Under the pieces are notes generated by a model. It was not told where the DNA came from. It saw only the letters and a program-made list of their open reading frames with translations, and did no database searches. DNA of 64,000 bases from Ralstonia sp. NFACC01 (GTDB lineage Bacteria > Pseudomonadota > Gammaproteobacteria > Burkholderiales > Burkholderiaceae): positions 359,235 through 423,234 of the forward strand of contig NZ_FOWV01000006.1 of NCBI RefSeq assembly GCF_900115545.1, given 5' to 3'. This document shows positions 28,771-40,248 of the stretch, one piece after another. The translations under genes were made by a program, and so were the position numbers. Positions within the stretch are counted from its first letter, which is position 1; each line of letters starts with the position of its first letter.

Positions 28771-29967
28771 ATGTCCGACCGCATCGTCATCGCTTCCGCC
28801 GCCCGCACCCCGATGGGCGCCTTCCAGGGCGAACTCGCCAGCCTCACCGCTCCGCAACTCGGCGCCGCCGCCATTCGCGCGGCAGTCGAGCGAGCGGGCT
28901 TGAAACCGGAACAGATTGAAGAAGTCATCATGGGCTGCGTTCTGCCTGCGGGGCAGGGGCAAGCGCCGGCGCGCCAAGCCGCATTGGGCGCTGGCCTGCC
29001 GCTGTCAGTCGGCTGCACCACGGTCAACAAGATGTGTGGTTCGGGCATGCGCGCCGCCATGAATGCGTACGACGCGCTGCTCGCGGGGTCGCTGGATGTT
29101 GTGGTTGCGGGCGGCATGGAAAGCATGACCAACGCGCCGTACCTGATCCCGAAAGGCCGCGGCGGCTACCGCATCGGTCACGGCATGATCTACGACCACA
29201 TGATGCTTGACGGCCTGGAAGATGCCTACGAGCGTGACGAAAAAGGCGGGGGCCGCGCCATGGGTACCTTCGGCGAGGACTGTGCCGAGAAGTACGGCTT
29301 CACGCGCGAGGCCCAGGACCACTTCGCGATGACGTCCGTGCGCCGCGCGCAAGAGGCCACCGAATCCGGCGCGTTCCGCTGGGAGATCACGCCCGTTACC
29401 GTGTCGAGCAAAGCCGGTGACACCGTTATCGACACCGATGAAGGCCCGCGCCGCATCAAGGTCGACAAGATCCCCTCGCTCAAGCCCGCGTTCAAGAAAG
29501 ACGGCACGGTGACGGCCGCGTCGTCTTCGTCGATCAACGATGGCGCGGCTGCGCTGGTGATGATGCGCGAATCGACTGCCAAGCAACTCGGCATCACGCC
29601 GCTCGCTGTGATGCTGGGCCACACCACGCACGCGCAAGCGCCGGGCTGGTTCACCACGGCGCCGGTCACGGCCATCGACAAGCTGTTCAAGAAACTCGAC
29701 TGGAACTCGGGCAACGTCGATCTGTTCGAGATCAACGAGGCGTTTGCCGTGGTGCCGATGGCTGCCATGCACGACCTGAATATCCCCCACGAAAAGGTGA
29801 ACGTGAACGGCGGTGCGTGCGCGCTGGGCCATCCGATCGGCGCGTCTGGCGCGCGCTTGATCGCGACGCTGCTGGGCGCCCTGCAACACCGCGGCGGCAA
29901 GCGCGGCGTGGCAAGTCTGTGCATCGGCGGCGGCGAAGCCACGGCCGTCGGCATCGAACTCTACTAA
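28771..29967 (+). CDS. Acetyl-CoA C-acyltransferase (thiolase)
   Basis: A 398-residue thiolase: acyl-cysteine in NKMCGSGM (Cys89), GGACALGHPIG with His354, and the second Cys384 in LCIGGGEA. Such enzymes cleave acetoacetyl-CoA or other 3-ketoacyl-CoAs. As the first gene of the thiolase-to-bioB block it can complete leucine breakdown once acetoacetate is activated. The ATG at 28771 was chosen with CAGGAG upstream; the frame is open to 28612 but that part is repeat-element sequence. Nine bases separate it from the next gene. Confidence 0.93.
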   Translation: MSDRIVIASAARTPMGAFQGELASLTAPQLGAAAIRAAVERAGLKPEQIEEVIMGCVLPAGQGQAPARQAALGAGLPLSVGCTTVNKMCGSGMRAAMNAYDALLAGSLDVVVAGGMESMTNAPYLIPKGRGGYRIGHGMIYDHMMLDGLEDAYERDEKGGGRAMGTFGEDCAEKYGFTREAQDHFAMTSVRRAQEATESGAFRWEITPVTVSSKAGDTVIDTDEGPRRIKVDKIPSLKPAFKKDGTVTAASSSSINDGAAALVMMRESTAKQLGITPLAVMLGHTTHAQAPGWFTTAPVTAIDKLFKKLDWNSGNVDLFEINEAFAVVPMAAMHDLNIPHEKVNVNGGACALGHPIGASGARLIATLLGALQHRGGKRGVASLCIGGGEATAVGIELY

Positions 29968-29976
29968 GGCAAGCGC

Positions 29977-30690
29977 ATGACGAACGCAACGTCCCGCCGC
30001 ACACGCATCGCGCTCATCCTGGGCGCGTCGCGCGGCATCGGTCTGGAAACCGTCAAACAATACCGTGCGGATGGCTGGCGCGTGATTGCCACCGTCCGCT
30101 CGCAAGAAGCGGCAGAAGAATTGCAGGCGCTGGGCGCGGAAACGCACGTGCTCGATCTGACCGACACCAATGCCGTTGCCGGCCTGGCGTGGAAGCTGGA
30201 CGGCGAAGCGCTGGACGTGGCGATCTACGTGGCGGGCATCTACGGCCCGCGCACGCAGGGCGCCACGCCCGTCAGCCAGGCGGATTTCGATGCCGTGATG
30301 CACACCAACGTGTGGGGTCCGATGAGCGTGCTACCCGCCGTGCTGCCGATGGTGGAGGCGGGACGCAACGACGCAGAAGAACCTGGCGGCGTGCTTGCTG
30401 TCATCTCCAGCCGCATGGGCAGCATCGGCGACATGGCCGGCAATGGCGGCTGGCTGTATCGCGCCAGCAAGGCGGCGGTGAATGCCGTGCTGCGCGCGGT
30501 GTCGATTGATGCCAAGCACGCCACCTGCCTGACCTTCCACCCCGGCTGGGTACAGACGGACATGGGCGGCGCGGGCGCGGCCATCACGCCGCAGGAGAGC
30601 GTGGCCGGTATCCGCCGCGTGATTGCCGGTGCCACGCGCGCCGACAACGGCGGGTTCCGCAACTACGACGGCAGCGTCATTGAATGGTGA
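29977..30690 (+). CDS. SDR family oxidoreductase
   Basis: A 237-residue short-chain dehydrogenase: cofactor loop GASRGIG near residue 16 and the catalytic pair in YRASK, with an NVWGPM helix and a C-terminal segment ending DGSVIEW. Such small SDRs act on many carbonyls; the substrate is unknown. Spacing of 9 bp upstream and 10 bp downstream places it firmly in the thiolase to bioB operon. A role in reducing or oxidising a side product of acyl-CoA breakdown is possible but unproven. Confidence 0.88.
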   Translation: MTNATSRRTRIALILGASRGIGLETVKQYRADGWRVIATVRSQEAAEELQALGAETHVLDLTDTNAVAGLAWKLDGEALDVAIYVAGIYGPRTQGATPVSQADFDAVMHTNVWGPMSVLPAVLPMVEAGRNDAEEPGGVLAVISSRMGSIGDMAGNGGWLYRASKAAVNAVLRAVSIDAKHATCLTFHPGWVQTDMGGAGAAITPQESVAGIRRVIAGATRADNGGFRNYDGSVIEW

Positions 30691-30700
30691 GGCCGGAACG

Positions 30701-31831
30701 ATGCTGCTGACCCAAGAGCAAGAGATGATTCGCGACGCCATCCGCACCTTTGTGCGCGAGGCGATCGTGCCGCATGCGGCGGCATGGGACCGCGAAGCGA
30801 CGTTCCCGAAAGACGTGCACCGCCAGTTGGGCGAGCTGGGCGCTTATGGCGTGGCCGTGCCGGAAGAACTAGGCGGCGCGGGGCTCGACTACCTGTCGCT
30901 GGCGCTGATCCTGGAAGAAATTGCTGCCGGCGACGGTGGCACCTCCACCGTCATCAGCGTGAACAACTGCCCCGTGTGCAGCATGCTGATGGCGTTTGCG
31001 AATGACGCACAGAAGCAGCGGTGGCTCGCGCCGCTGGCGCGCGGCGAGATGCTTGGCGCGTTCTGCCTGACCGAGCCGCATGTCGGCTCCGATGCATCGG
31101 CGCTGCGCACCACGGCCGTGCGCGATGGCGACCACTGGGTCTTGAACGGCGTGAAGCAGTTCATCACCAGCGGCAAGCATGCCGACGTGGCCATCGTCAT
31201 GGCCGTGACCGACAAGGCAGCAGGCAAGCGCGGCATCAGCGCGTTCCTGGTGCCGACCAACACGCCCGGCTACATCGTCGCGCGGCTCGAAGACAAGCTC
31301 GGCCAGCATTCATCCGACACGGCGCAGATCGTGTTTGAAGACTGCCGCATCCCCGCCGATTGCCTGCTGGGCGAAGAAGGCGCGGGCTACAAGATGGCGC
31401 TGTCCGGGCTGGAAGGCGGGCGCATCGGCATTGCCGCGCAGAGCGTGGGCATGGCGCGTGCGGCTTTCGAGGCCGCGCTGGCGTACGCCAAGGAGCGCGA
31501 AAGCTTCGGCCAGCCGCTGTTCGCGCATCAGGCCGTGCAGTTTCGCCTGGCCGAGATGGCCACGCGCGTAGACGTCGCACGACAGATGGTCTGGCATGCC
31601 GCCAGCCTGAAAGACGCCGGGCTACCGTGCCTGAAAGAGGCGGCCATGGCCAAGCTCAACGCCAGCGAGATGGCCGAGCGCGTCTGCTCCGATGCCATCC
31701 AGGTCTTCGGCGGTTACGGCTACGTCAACGACTTTCCGGTGGAGCGCATCTACCGCGACGTGCGCGTGTGCCAGATCTACGAGGGCACGAGCGATATCCA
31801 GAAAATCCTGATCGCCCGCGCGCTGGCGTAG
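30701..31831 (+). CDS. Acyl-CoA dehydrogenase, short/branched-chain type
   Basis: A 376-residue FAD acyl-CoA dehydrogenase. The catalytic base is in the C-terminal motif YEGTSDIQK (Glu361), and the G-helix position of isovaleryl enzymes is Gly (SGLEGGRIG). This makes it a butyryl- or 2-methylacyl-type enzyme, unlike liuA. CLTEPHVGSD is the flavin/substrate loop. GGAACG lies before the ATG at 30701; a longer frame to 30623 overlaps the SDR and was rejected. It could serve isoleucine or valine intermediates or straight short chains. Confidence 0.92.
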   Translation: MLLTQEQEMIRDAIRTFVREAIVPHAAAWDREATFPKDVHRQLGELGAYGVAVPEELGGAGLDYLSLALILEEIAAGDGGTSTVISVNNCPVCSMLMAFANDAQKQRWLAPLARGEMLGAFCLTEPHVGSDASALRTTAVRDGDHWVLNGVKQFITSGKHADVAIVMAVTDKAAGKRGISAFLVPTNTPGYIVARLEDKLGQHSSDTAQIVFEDCRIPADCLLGEEGAGYKMALSGLEGGRIGIAAQSVGMARAAFEAALAYAKERESFGQPLFAHQAVQFRLAEMATRVDVARQMVWHAASLKDAGLPCLKEAAMAKLNASEMAERVCSDAIQVFGGYGYVNDFPVERIYRDVRVCQIYEGTSDIQKILIARALA

Positions 31832-31858
31832 GCGGTCTCAACTCTCAACGCAATAGGC

Positions 31859-32548
31859 ATGACCGCAGTGACTTCCCCCGTTTCGAACCACCCGCGCTTT
31901 GACGCGATCCTCTTCGATTGCGACGGCGTGCTGGTCGACAGCGAACCCCTTGTCAACCGCCTGATCTGGGAGATGTTGACCGAGCTTGGCATCAGCATCA
32001 GCCCGGAAGATTCCATCAAGCGCTTCCTCGGCAAGGCCATTCGCGAAGAACTGGACGCGATTGCCGAGATGCGCGGCGAACCGCTGCCGCCGAACTGGTT
32101 GTCCACCTTCCACGCGCGCCGCAACGCGCTGCTCGAAGCCGAGGTGGAAGCCGTGCCGCATATCGCGCACGCCATCGACGTGCTCTCCAGGCTGGGCCTG
32201 CCGATGGCGGTGGCCTCGGGCGCCGATCGCACGAAGGTTGAGCTGCAGCTCAACCGCACCGGGCTGATCGAGCACTTCCAACCCACGGACGTGCGCATCT
32301 TCTCGGCTACCGAGGTTGCGCGCAGCAAGCCCGCACCCGATGTGTATCTGCTGGCCGCCAGCAGCCTGGGGGTATCGCCGTCGCGTTGCCTGGTGATTGA
32401 AGACAGCCCCACGGGCGTCACCGCAGGGCACGCTGCCGGCATGACGGTGCTGGCATACGCCGGCCGCAATGCGCCGGGCCCGCTGATCGCCGCCGGTGCG
32501 ACGCGCGCGTTTACCGACATGCGCGAGCTGCCGGAGTTGTTGGCCTGA
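31859..32548 (+). CDS. HAD-superfamily hydrolase, subfamily IA
   Basis: A 229-residue phosphatase-like protein with the nucleophile motif FDCDGVLVDSEP (Asp20, Asp22), a helical cap (about 30-95), VASGAD (motif II), KPAPDVYL (motif III Lys) and IEDSPTGV (motif IV). It resembles the beta-phosphoglucomutase/YieH group. Substrate unknown. The stop overlaps the start of the next gene by one base (TGATG), so it is co-translated within the liu block. Confidence 0.9.
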   Translation: MTAVTSPVSNHPRFDAILFDCDGVLVDSEPLVNRLIWEMLTELGISISPEDSIKRFLGKAIREELDAIAEMRGEPLPPNWLSTFHARRNALLEAEVEAVPHIAHAIDVLSRLGLPMAVASGADRTKVELQLNRTGLIEHFQPTDVRIFSATEVARSKPAPDVYLLAASSLGVSPSRCLVIEDSPTGVTAGHAAGMTVLAYAGRNAPGPLIAAGATRAFTDMRELPELLA

Positions 32549-32988
32549 TGCCAGCCGCACAAACCAGGCCCATCGGCCCTGCCGACGCTTGCCCCTGCGG
32601 CAACGGCGCCTATGCGCGCTGCTGCGGCCCCTTCCATGCGGGCGACGCCGTGCCGGCGACGGCCGAGCAGCTCATGCGCTCGCGCTACAGCGCCTATGTG
32701 CTGGGCGACACGGCGTACCTGCGCCGCACGTGGCATCCGTCCACCTGCCCTGTCGACCTGGAAACCAGCGAAGCCGAGGCCGCCGCCACGCGCTGGCTCG
32801 GCCTGGACGTCAAGCGCCACACGCCGCAAGACGCCACGCACGCGACGGTGGAATTCGTCGCGCGCTACAAGGTGGGCGGGCGCGCGCATCGCCTGCACGA
32901 AACCAGCCGCTTCGTCCGCCTGGACGCAAGCGGCGCTGAATCCGCCGAAGGCCGTTGGCTGTACGTCGACGGCACCTTCCCTGACTGA
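32548..32988 (+). CDS. YchJ family protein with SEC-C zinc motif
   Basis: A 146-residue protein: the N-terminal SEC-C-type zinc motif [16 protein letters not shown] is followed by an NTF2-like domain (about 40-145) with RSRYSAYV and VEFVARYK. The family is common and of unknown role. It overlaps the HAD gene by one base and precedes liuB by 28 bp. Confidence 0.88.
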   Translation: MPAAQTRPIGPADACPCGNGAYARCCGPFHAGDAVPATAEQLMRSRYSAYVLGDTAYLRRTWHPSTCPVDLETSEAEAAATRWLGLDVKRHTPQDATHATVEFVARYKVGGRAHRLHETSRFVRLDASGAESAEGRWLYVDGTFPD

Positions 32989-33016
32989 ACCGCACCGACC
33001 TTCTTGCACTGCTGCC

Positions 33017-34624
33017 ATGCCGACGCTAGAGACCAAGCTGAACCCCCGCGCTGAAGAATTCAAGGCCAACGCCGATGCCATGCGCGCGCTCGTCGCCGAC
33101 TTGCGCGACAAGGTTGCACGCATCGCCCAGGGCGGCGGTGAAGACGCCCGCGCCAAGCACCTCGCCCGCGGCAAGCTGCTGCCGCGTGACCGCGTGCAGC
33201 AACTGCTCGACCCCGGCACGCCGTTCCTGGAGTTCTCTCAGATGGCGGCGTACGGCATGTACGACGATGCCGCGCCGGGCGCCGGCATCATCACCGGCAT
33301 CGGCCGCATCTCGGGGCAGGAATGCGTGATCGTCTGCAACGACGCCACGGTCAAGGGCGGCACGTATTACCCGATGACGGTGAAGAAGCACCTGCGCGCG
33401 CAGGAGATCGCCGAGCAGAACCACCTGCCCTGCGTCTACCTCGTCGATTCGGGCGGCGCCAACCTGCCGAACCAGGACGACGTGTTTCCTGATCGCGATC
33501 ACTTCGGCCGCATCTTCTACAACCAGGCCAACCTGTCGTCGAAGGGCATTCCGCAGATCGCGGTGGTGATGGGCTCGTGCACCGCGGGCGGCGCGTATGT
33601 GCCGGCCATGAGCGACGAGTCGATCATCGTCAAGGAACAGGGCACGATCTTCCTGGCGGGTCCGCCGCTGGTGAAGGCCGCGACCGGCGAAGTGGTGAGC
33701 GCTGAAGACCTCGGTGGCGCCGATGTGCACACGCGGCTGTCCGGCGTGGCAGATTACTTCGCCAACAACGATTCGCACGCGCTGGCGCAAGCCCGCAGCA
33801 TCGTCGCGCACTTGAACCGCCGCAAGCCCGAGCAGGTGCAGATTCATGCGCCGGTCGAACCGCGCTACGCAGCCGAAGAGCTCTACGGCGTGATCCCGAC
33901 CGACACGCGCAAGCCGTTCGACGTGCGCGAAGTCATTGCCCGCATCGTCGACGATTCCGCTTTTGACGAGTTCAAGGCGCGCTACGGCACGACGCTGGTC
34001 TGCGGCTTTGCGCGCATCTGGGGTTACCCGGTCGGCATCATCGCCAACAACGGCATCCTGTTTTCGGAGGCGGCGCTCAAGGGCGCGCACTTCATCGAGC
34101 TGTGCTGCCAGCGCAAGATCCCGCTGGTGTTCCTGCAGAACATCACGGGCTTCATGGTCGGCCGCAAATACGAGAACGAAGGCATCGCCAAGAACGGCGC
34201 GAAGATGGTGACGGCGGTGGCGACGGCGCAGGTGCCGAAGTTCACGGTCATCATCGGCGGCTCGTTTGGGGCGGGCAACTACGGCATGTGCGGCCGGGCG
34301 TATTCGCCGCGCTTCCTGTGGATGTGGCCGAACGCGCGCATCTCGGTGATGGGCGGCGAACAGGCCGCAAGCGTGCTCGCCACGGTACGCCGCGACGGCA
34401 TCGAGGCCAAGGGCGGCCAGTGGAGCGCGGATGAAGAAGCCGCCTTCAAGGCACCGATCCGCGACCAGTACGAGCGCCAGGGCCACCCGTACTACGCCAG
34501 CGCGCGCCTGTGGGATGACGGCGTGATCGACCCGGCCGACACGCGCAGCGTGCTGGGCCTCGGGCTGTCGGCCAGCCTGAACGCGCCGATCGGCGATATG
34601 AACTTCGGCGTGTTCCGCATGTAA
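33017..34624 (+). CDS. liuB: Methylcrotonyl-CoA carboxylase, carboxyltransferase (beta) subunit
   Basis: A 535-residue carboxyltransferase that moves CO2 from carboxybiotin to 3-methylcrotonyl-CoA, giving 3-methylglutaconyl-CoA. MCC-type signatures are visible: [36 protein letters not shown] and [15 protein letters not shown]. Length equals typical LiuB/MccB. The ATG at 33017 gives [11 protein letters not shown]; the frame is open far upstream through the YchJ gene in another frame and was rejected. Its alpha partner LiuD is encoded at 38138, beyond bioB and a repeat element, which is an unusual separation. Confidence 0.95.
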   Translation: MPTLETKLNPRAEEFKANADAMRALVADLRDKVARIAQGGGEDARAKHLARGKLLPRDRVQQLLDPGTPFLEFSQMAAYGMYDDAAPGAGIITGIGRISGQECVIVCNDATVKGGTYYPMTVKKHLRAQEIAEQNHLPCVYLVDSGGANLPNQDDVFPDRDHFGRIFYNQANLSSKGIPQIAVVMGSCTAGGAYVPAMSDESIIVKEQGTIFLAGPPLVKAATGEVVSAEDLGGADVHTRLSGVADYFANNDSHALAQARSIVAHLNRRKPEQVQIHAPVEPRYAAEELYGVIPTDTRKPFDVREVIARIVDDSAFDEFKARYGTTLVCGFARIWGYPVGIIANNGILFSEAALKGAHFIELCCQRKIPLVFLQNITGFMVGRKYENEGIAKNGAKMVTAVATAQVPKFTVIIGGSFGAGNYGMCGRAYSPRFLWMWPNARISVMGGEQAASVLATVRRDGIEAKGGQWSADEEAAFKAPIRDQYERQGHPYYASARLWDDGVIDPADTRSVLGLGLSASLNAPIGDMNFGVFRM

Positions 34625-34654
34625 GCGGGCCGCCCATCGACCAGGGAATTTGCA

Positions 34655-35593
34655 GTGAACAGCATCACCGCGCGAACGTGGCGCAGCGCCTGGGCAGCCG
34701 TCGGCTGCGCGCTGCTGCTTGCGGCCGCGCATGCAAGCGAGACCGCCTCTTCCGGCATCAGCGAGACCATCGTGGAGGTGCCCAAGTCTGCGGGCATCTT
34801 CACGCTCAAGCTGGAGACGACCGTCTACAAGCCGGCCGGCGACGGCCCGTTCCCGCTCATCGTGCTCAACCATGGCAAGGCGCGCGGCAAGGCGGCATTC
34901 CAGGCGCGTGCCCGTTACAGCGAGCAGGCTGCGGCACTGGTCGCACGCGGCTACGTGGTGGCCATTCCGATGCGGCAGGGGTTTTCCAAATCCGGCGGCG
35001 CGTACATCGGCAGCGGTTGCAACGTGGAAGCCAACGGCATCATCCAGGCCGAAGACGTGGTGGCCACGCTCGACTACATGACCGCGCAGCCGTACGTGGA
35101 CCGCAACCGCATCGTCGTCATGGGCCAGTCGCATGGCGGCCTGACCACGCTGGCCTTCGGCACCATCGCCTACCCCGGCGTGCGTGGGCTGGTGAACTTT
35201 GCCGGTGGCCTGCGCAACGACACCTGCGTCGATTGGGAAGGCAACCTCGTGCGCGCCTTCGAGACGTACGGCCGCCAGTCACGCTACCCCTCGCTCTGGT
35301 TTTACGGCGACAACGACAGCTACTGGCCAACGCCGATGCCCGACAAGATGTTCGCGGCCTACACCGGTGCCGGCGGCAAAGGCCGGCTGGTGGATTTCGG
35401 CAACTTCAAGAGCGACTCGCACGGCATGTTTGCAAGCCATGCAGGGCTTGCCATCTGGCTGCCGCAGGTCGACGCCTTCCTGCGCGAACTCGGCCTGCCC
35501 GCAGGCCCGGTTCAAGCGGCGGCCCCCGGCAGCAACGCTGAAGCCTCCGGCGCAGACGACCCCAAGTCCGACACCAACAAGGACCCCGAATGA
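34655..35593 (+). CDS. Secreted alpha/beta hydrolase (dienelactone hydrolase-like)
   Basis: A 312-residue protein with a GTG start at 34655. A signal peptide (about 1-28, ALLLAAAHA-S) precedes an alpha/beta-hydrolase domain: oxyanion LNHGKA, nucleophile GQSHGG (Ser159), acid in GDNDSYWP and base in SDSHGM. The C-terminal 30 residues are polar and low-complexity. A periplasmic esterase within an acyl-CoA operon is unexpected; it could release branched acids from esters outside the cytoplasm, which is speculation. Its last four bases overlap the liuC start. Confidence 0.85.
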   Translation: MNSITARTWRSAWAAVGCALLLAAAHASETASSGISETIVEVPKSAGIFTLKLETTVYKPAGDGPFPLIVLNHGKARGKAAFQARARYSEQAAALVARGYVVAIPMRQGFSKSGGAYIGSGCNVEANGIIQAEDVVATLDYMTAQPYVDRNRIVVMGQSHGGLTTLAFGTIAYPGVRGLVNFAGGLRNDTCVDWEGNLVRAFETYGRQSRYPSLWFYGDNDSYWPTPMPDKMFAAYTGAGGKGRLVDFGNFKSDSHGMFASHAGLAIWLPQVDAFLRELGLPAGPVQAAAPGSNAEASGADDPKSDTNKDPE

Positions 35594-36384
35594 ACGCTTT
35601 CGAGACCCTCGCCTTCGCCCAGCACGGCGCCGTCGCCACGCTCACGCTCAACCGGCCGGACGTGCGCAACGCCTTCAACGAGACCGTCATCGCCGAGCTG
35701 ACCGGCGCGTTCCGCGCGCTGGCCGATGAGCCGAGCGTGCGCGCCATCGTCCTGTCCGGCAATGGCCCCGCCTTCTGCGCGGGCGCCGACCTGAACTGGA
35801 TGAAGAAGATGGCCGGCTACTCGGATGACGAAAACCGCGCCGACGCGCTGCGCCTGGCCGAAATGCTGCGCGCCATCTACACGTGCCCCAAGCCCGTGAT
35901 CGCGCGCGTGCAGGGCGATACGTACGCCGGCGGCGTCGGCCTGGTCGCCGCGTGCGACATCGTCGTTGCTGTCGACACGGCCAACTTCTGCCTGTCGGAA
36001 GCGAAGCTCGGCTTGATTCCGGCCACCATCAGCCCGTATGTGATCCGCGCCCTGGGCGAGCAGGCGTCGCGCCGCTACTTCATCACCGCAGAACGCTTTT
36101 CGGCTGCCGAAGCCCATCGCCTCGGCCTCGTGCATGAACTGGTGAGCGCAGATGCGCTCGACGCCAAGGTGGCTGACATCACCGCTGCGCTCGTCGCCAA
36201 CAGCCCGAACGCCGTGCGTGAGAGCAAGCGCCTCGTGCGCGAGGTGTCTGGCGCCGCGGTCAATGACGCCTTGCTGGCGGATACCGCTGAGCGCATCGCC
36301 GCCATCCGCGCCTCGGAAGAAGGCCGCGAAGGCGTGCAAAGTTTTCTGGGCAAGCGCAAGCCGAACTGGCTGCTGCCGGCCTGA
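35590..36384 (+). CDS. liuC: Methylglutaconyl-CoA hydratase (enoyl-CoA hydratase family)
   Basis: A 264-residue crotonase-fold enzyme that hydrates 3-methylglutaconyl-CoA to HMG-Co[17 protein letters not shown] holds the oxyanion-hole Gly/Ala and the LNWM segment seen in LiuC proteins; [11 protein letters not shown] carries a catalytic Glu. The ATG overlaps the preceding stop (ATGA). It sits between the hydrolase and bioB, two genes after liuB. Confidence 0.93.
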   Translation: MNAFETLAFAQHGAVATLTLNRPDVRNAFNETVIAELTGAFRALADEPSVRAIVLSGNGPAFCAGADLNWMKKMAGYSDDENRADALRLAEMLRAIYTCPKPVIARVQGDTYAGGVGLVAACDIVVAVDTANFCLSEAKLGLIPATISPYVIRALGEQASRRYFITAERFSAAEAHRLGLVHELVSADALDAKVADITAALVANSPNAVRESKRLVREVSGAAVNDALLADTAERIAAIRASEEGREGVQSFLGKRKPNWLLPA

Positions 36385-36427
36385 TCCGCATAACAACGAA
36401 ACCACGCATCACTTGAAGGAAGTCCTC

Positions 36428-37507
36428 ATGCAATCCACTCCGCTCAACTTCGTTCCGAACGCCGCCAAGGCGCCCGTCACGCCGAGCCAGGCGCCCGACG
36501 CGCGCTGGAGCCGCGAAGCCATCGAAGCGCTGTTCGCGCTGCCGTTCAACGACCTGCTGTTCCAGGCGCAGCAGGTGCACCGCGCCAACTTTGATGCGAA
36601 TGCGGTGCAGCTTTCGACGCTGCTGTCCATCAAGACTGGCGGCTGCCCGGAAGATTGCTCGTACTGCCCGCAATCGGCCCGCTACGACACCGGTGTCGAG
36701 GCTGAAAAGCTGATGCCGATCGACGCCGTGCTCGAAGCCGCGTCGCGCGCCAAGCAAAACGGCGCAAGCCGCTTCTGCATGGGTGCAGCCTGGCGCAACC
36801 CGAAGCCGCATCAGCTTGATGCCGTGGCCGACATGGTGCGCGGCGTGAAGGCAATGGGGCTGGAGACATGCGTGACGCTGGGCATGCTCAAGCAGGAACA
36901 GGCCGCGCAACTGAAGGACGCGGGCCTGGATTACTACAACCACAACCTCGATACCGCGCCCGAGTTCTACGGCGAGATCATCACCACGCGCACGTATCAG
37001 GACCGGCTCGATACGCTGGAGCACGTGCGTGACGCTGGCATCAACGTGTGCTGCGGCGGCATCGTCGGCCTCGGTGAATCCGTGCACGAGCGTGCAGGCC
37101 TGATCGCAGAGTTGGCGAATATGGAGCCGTATCCGGACTCGGTGCCCATCAACAACCTTGTGAAGGTGGAAGGCACCCCGCTGGCGGGCAACGAAGAACT
37201 GGATCCGTTTGATTTCGTGCGCACGATTGCGGTGGCGCGCATCACGATGCCCAAGGCGATGGTGCGGCTCTCCGCTGGCCGTGAGGCGATGGACGATGCG
37301 CTGCAGGCGCTGTGCTTCATGGCGGGCGCCAACTCGATCTTCTATGGCGAGAAGCTGCTGACGACGGATAACCCGGAGGCGGATGCAGATCGGAAGCTGC
37401 TGGCGCGGTTGGGGATGCGGGTGGAGGTGCAGGATCACATGCACCATGAATCGCATGCAGGGGCGCAGTCTTCGCATTGTCATATCGACATTACGCCTGC
37501 GGACTGA
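36428..37507 (+). CDS. bioB: Biotin synthase
   Basis: A 359-residue radical SAM enzyme that inserts sulfur into dethiobiotin. The cluster motif is CPEDCSYC (Cys73, Cys77, Cys80), and downstream [15 protein letters not shown] and the Arg/Ser-rich [13 protein letters not shown] match BioB. The C-terminus has a His-rich tail (HMHHESH). GAAGG lies before the ATG at 36428; the open frame to 36152 overlaps liuC. No other bio genes are in the window. Its place between liuC and liuD ties biotin supply to the biotin carboxylases. Confidence 0.96.
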   Translation: MQSTPLNFVPNAAKAPVTPSQAPDARWSREAIEALFALPFNDLLFQAQQVHRANFDANAVQLSTLLSIKTGGCPEDCSYCPQSARYDTGVEAEKLMPIDAVLEAASRAKQNGASRFCMGAAWRNPKPHQLDAVADMVRGVKAMGLETCVTLGMLKQEQAAQLKDAGLDYYNHNLDTAPEFYGEIITTRTYQDRLDTLEHVRDAGINVCCGGIVGLGESVHERAGLIAELANMEPYPDSVPINNLVKVEGTPLAGNEELDPFDFVRTIAVARITMPKAMVRLSAGREAMDDALQALCFMAGANSIFYGEKLLTTDNPEADADRKLLARLGMRVEVQDHMHHESHAGAQSSHCHIDITPAD

Positions 37508-37562
37508 TGCTTTGTTGTGGGGGTGGGTCTTGGTTTTTTGTTGGTGGTCTGCCTCCCTTTCG

Positions 37563-38074
37563 TCCCCTGCCGGGGCCGACTCACTTTCTTTGTCTTGCCA
37601 AAGAAAGTAAGCAAAGAAAGGCGCGCCCGAGATGGCGAAGGATTCCTTGAATTTATGTCGCAGAGAGGGAGAGGAGGCAAACTCGCTTCGCTCAGACAAG
37701 CCTCCTCTCTTTTTCCTCTCTGCAACAGAAATTCAAGGCGCCATCTAGGGCATCAACGGCAACACCATCGCAGTGCAAACGTGGTGGTGGGTAGTTGGAA
37801 ACGGCGAGCGAAGCAAAGCATCACACAGCAACAAGCAAGAGCCTGACAGCGCATGCACACCAACGGTTTGGCCGTTGACGTTCCTGCCCTTGATGGCGCC
37901 TTGAATTTGTGTAAGCGGGCGGAAACAAGATGGGGAACTGTCTGAGCGCAGCGAGTTTTCCCCATCTCCGCCCGGTTACACAAATTCAAGGAAGGGGGTC
38001 GCCATCTCGGGCGCGCCTTTCTTTGGTTACTTTCTTTGGCAAGACAAAGAAAGTGACTCAGCCCCGGCAGGGGA
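37563..38074. repeat. Nested-palindrome intergenic element, copy 2 (512 bp)
   Basis: The plan is the same as 28151-28663: 76-nt outer inverted arms (37563-37638 and 37999-38074, matching at about 73 positions), two TTGAATTT...AAATTCAA hairpins, and a core bounded by GGCGCCATC.../...GATGGCGCC. The core text including CCGTTGACGTTCCTGCCCT is shared in the same orientation as copy 1. Sequence between the arms differs mostly where both sides of a stem changed, so pairing is kept. It lies between bioB and liuD. Confidence 0.92.
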
Positions 38075-38086
38075 TGAAACAAGGGA

Positions 38087-38104
38087 TGCACCACAAGTGC
38101 AGAA
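38087..38104 (+). repeat. 18-nt motif shared with the thiolase leader
   Basis: Identical to 28719-28736. It lies 13 bp after repeat copy 2 and 34 bp before the liuD ATG, so both genes behind the two elements carry the same small dyad at about the same distance from their starts. Confidence 0.65.
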
Positions 38105-38137
38105 GATGCAGACAGAAAGCACCGGAGACACACACCA

Positions 38138-40162
<2,025 letters not shown>

Positions 40163-40208
40163 CGCCCAACGGGGCTGCCACACGCCTTGGCGGCCCCTGC
40201 TACACTGC

Positions 40209-40224
40209 TTGACGTATACGTCAA
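40209..40224. promoter_or_regulatory. Candidate LiuR operator, short form (site 3)
   Basis: TTGACGTATACGTCAA is a perfect 16-bp palindrome with two ACGT boxes at the same 6-bp step as sites 1 and 2, but one box fewer. It lies 25 bp before the ghrA ATG. It is the only such palindrome found outside the liuR-liuA region. Confidence 0.7.
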
Positions 40225-40248
40225 TCACCCGCACTGAAGTCGCCCCAC

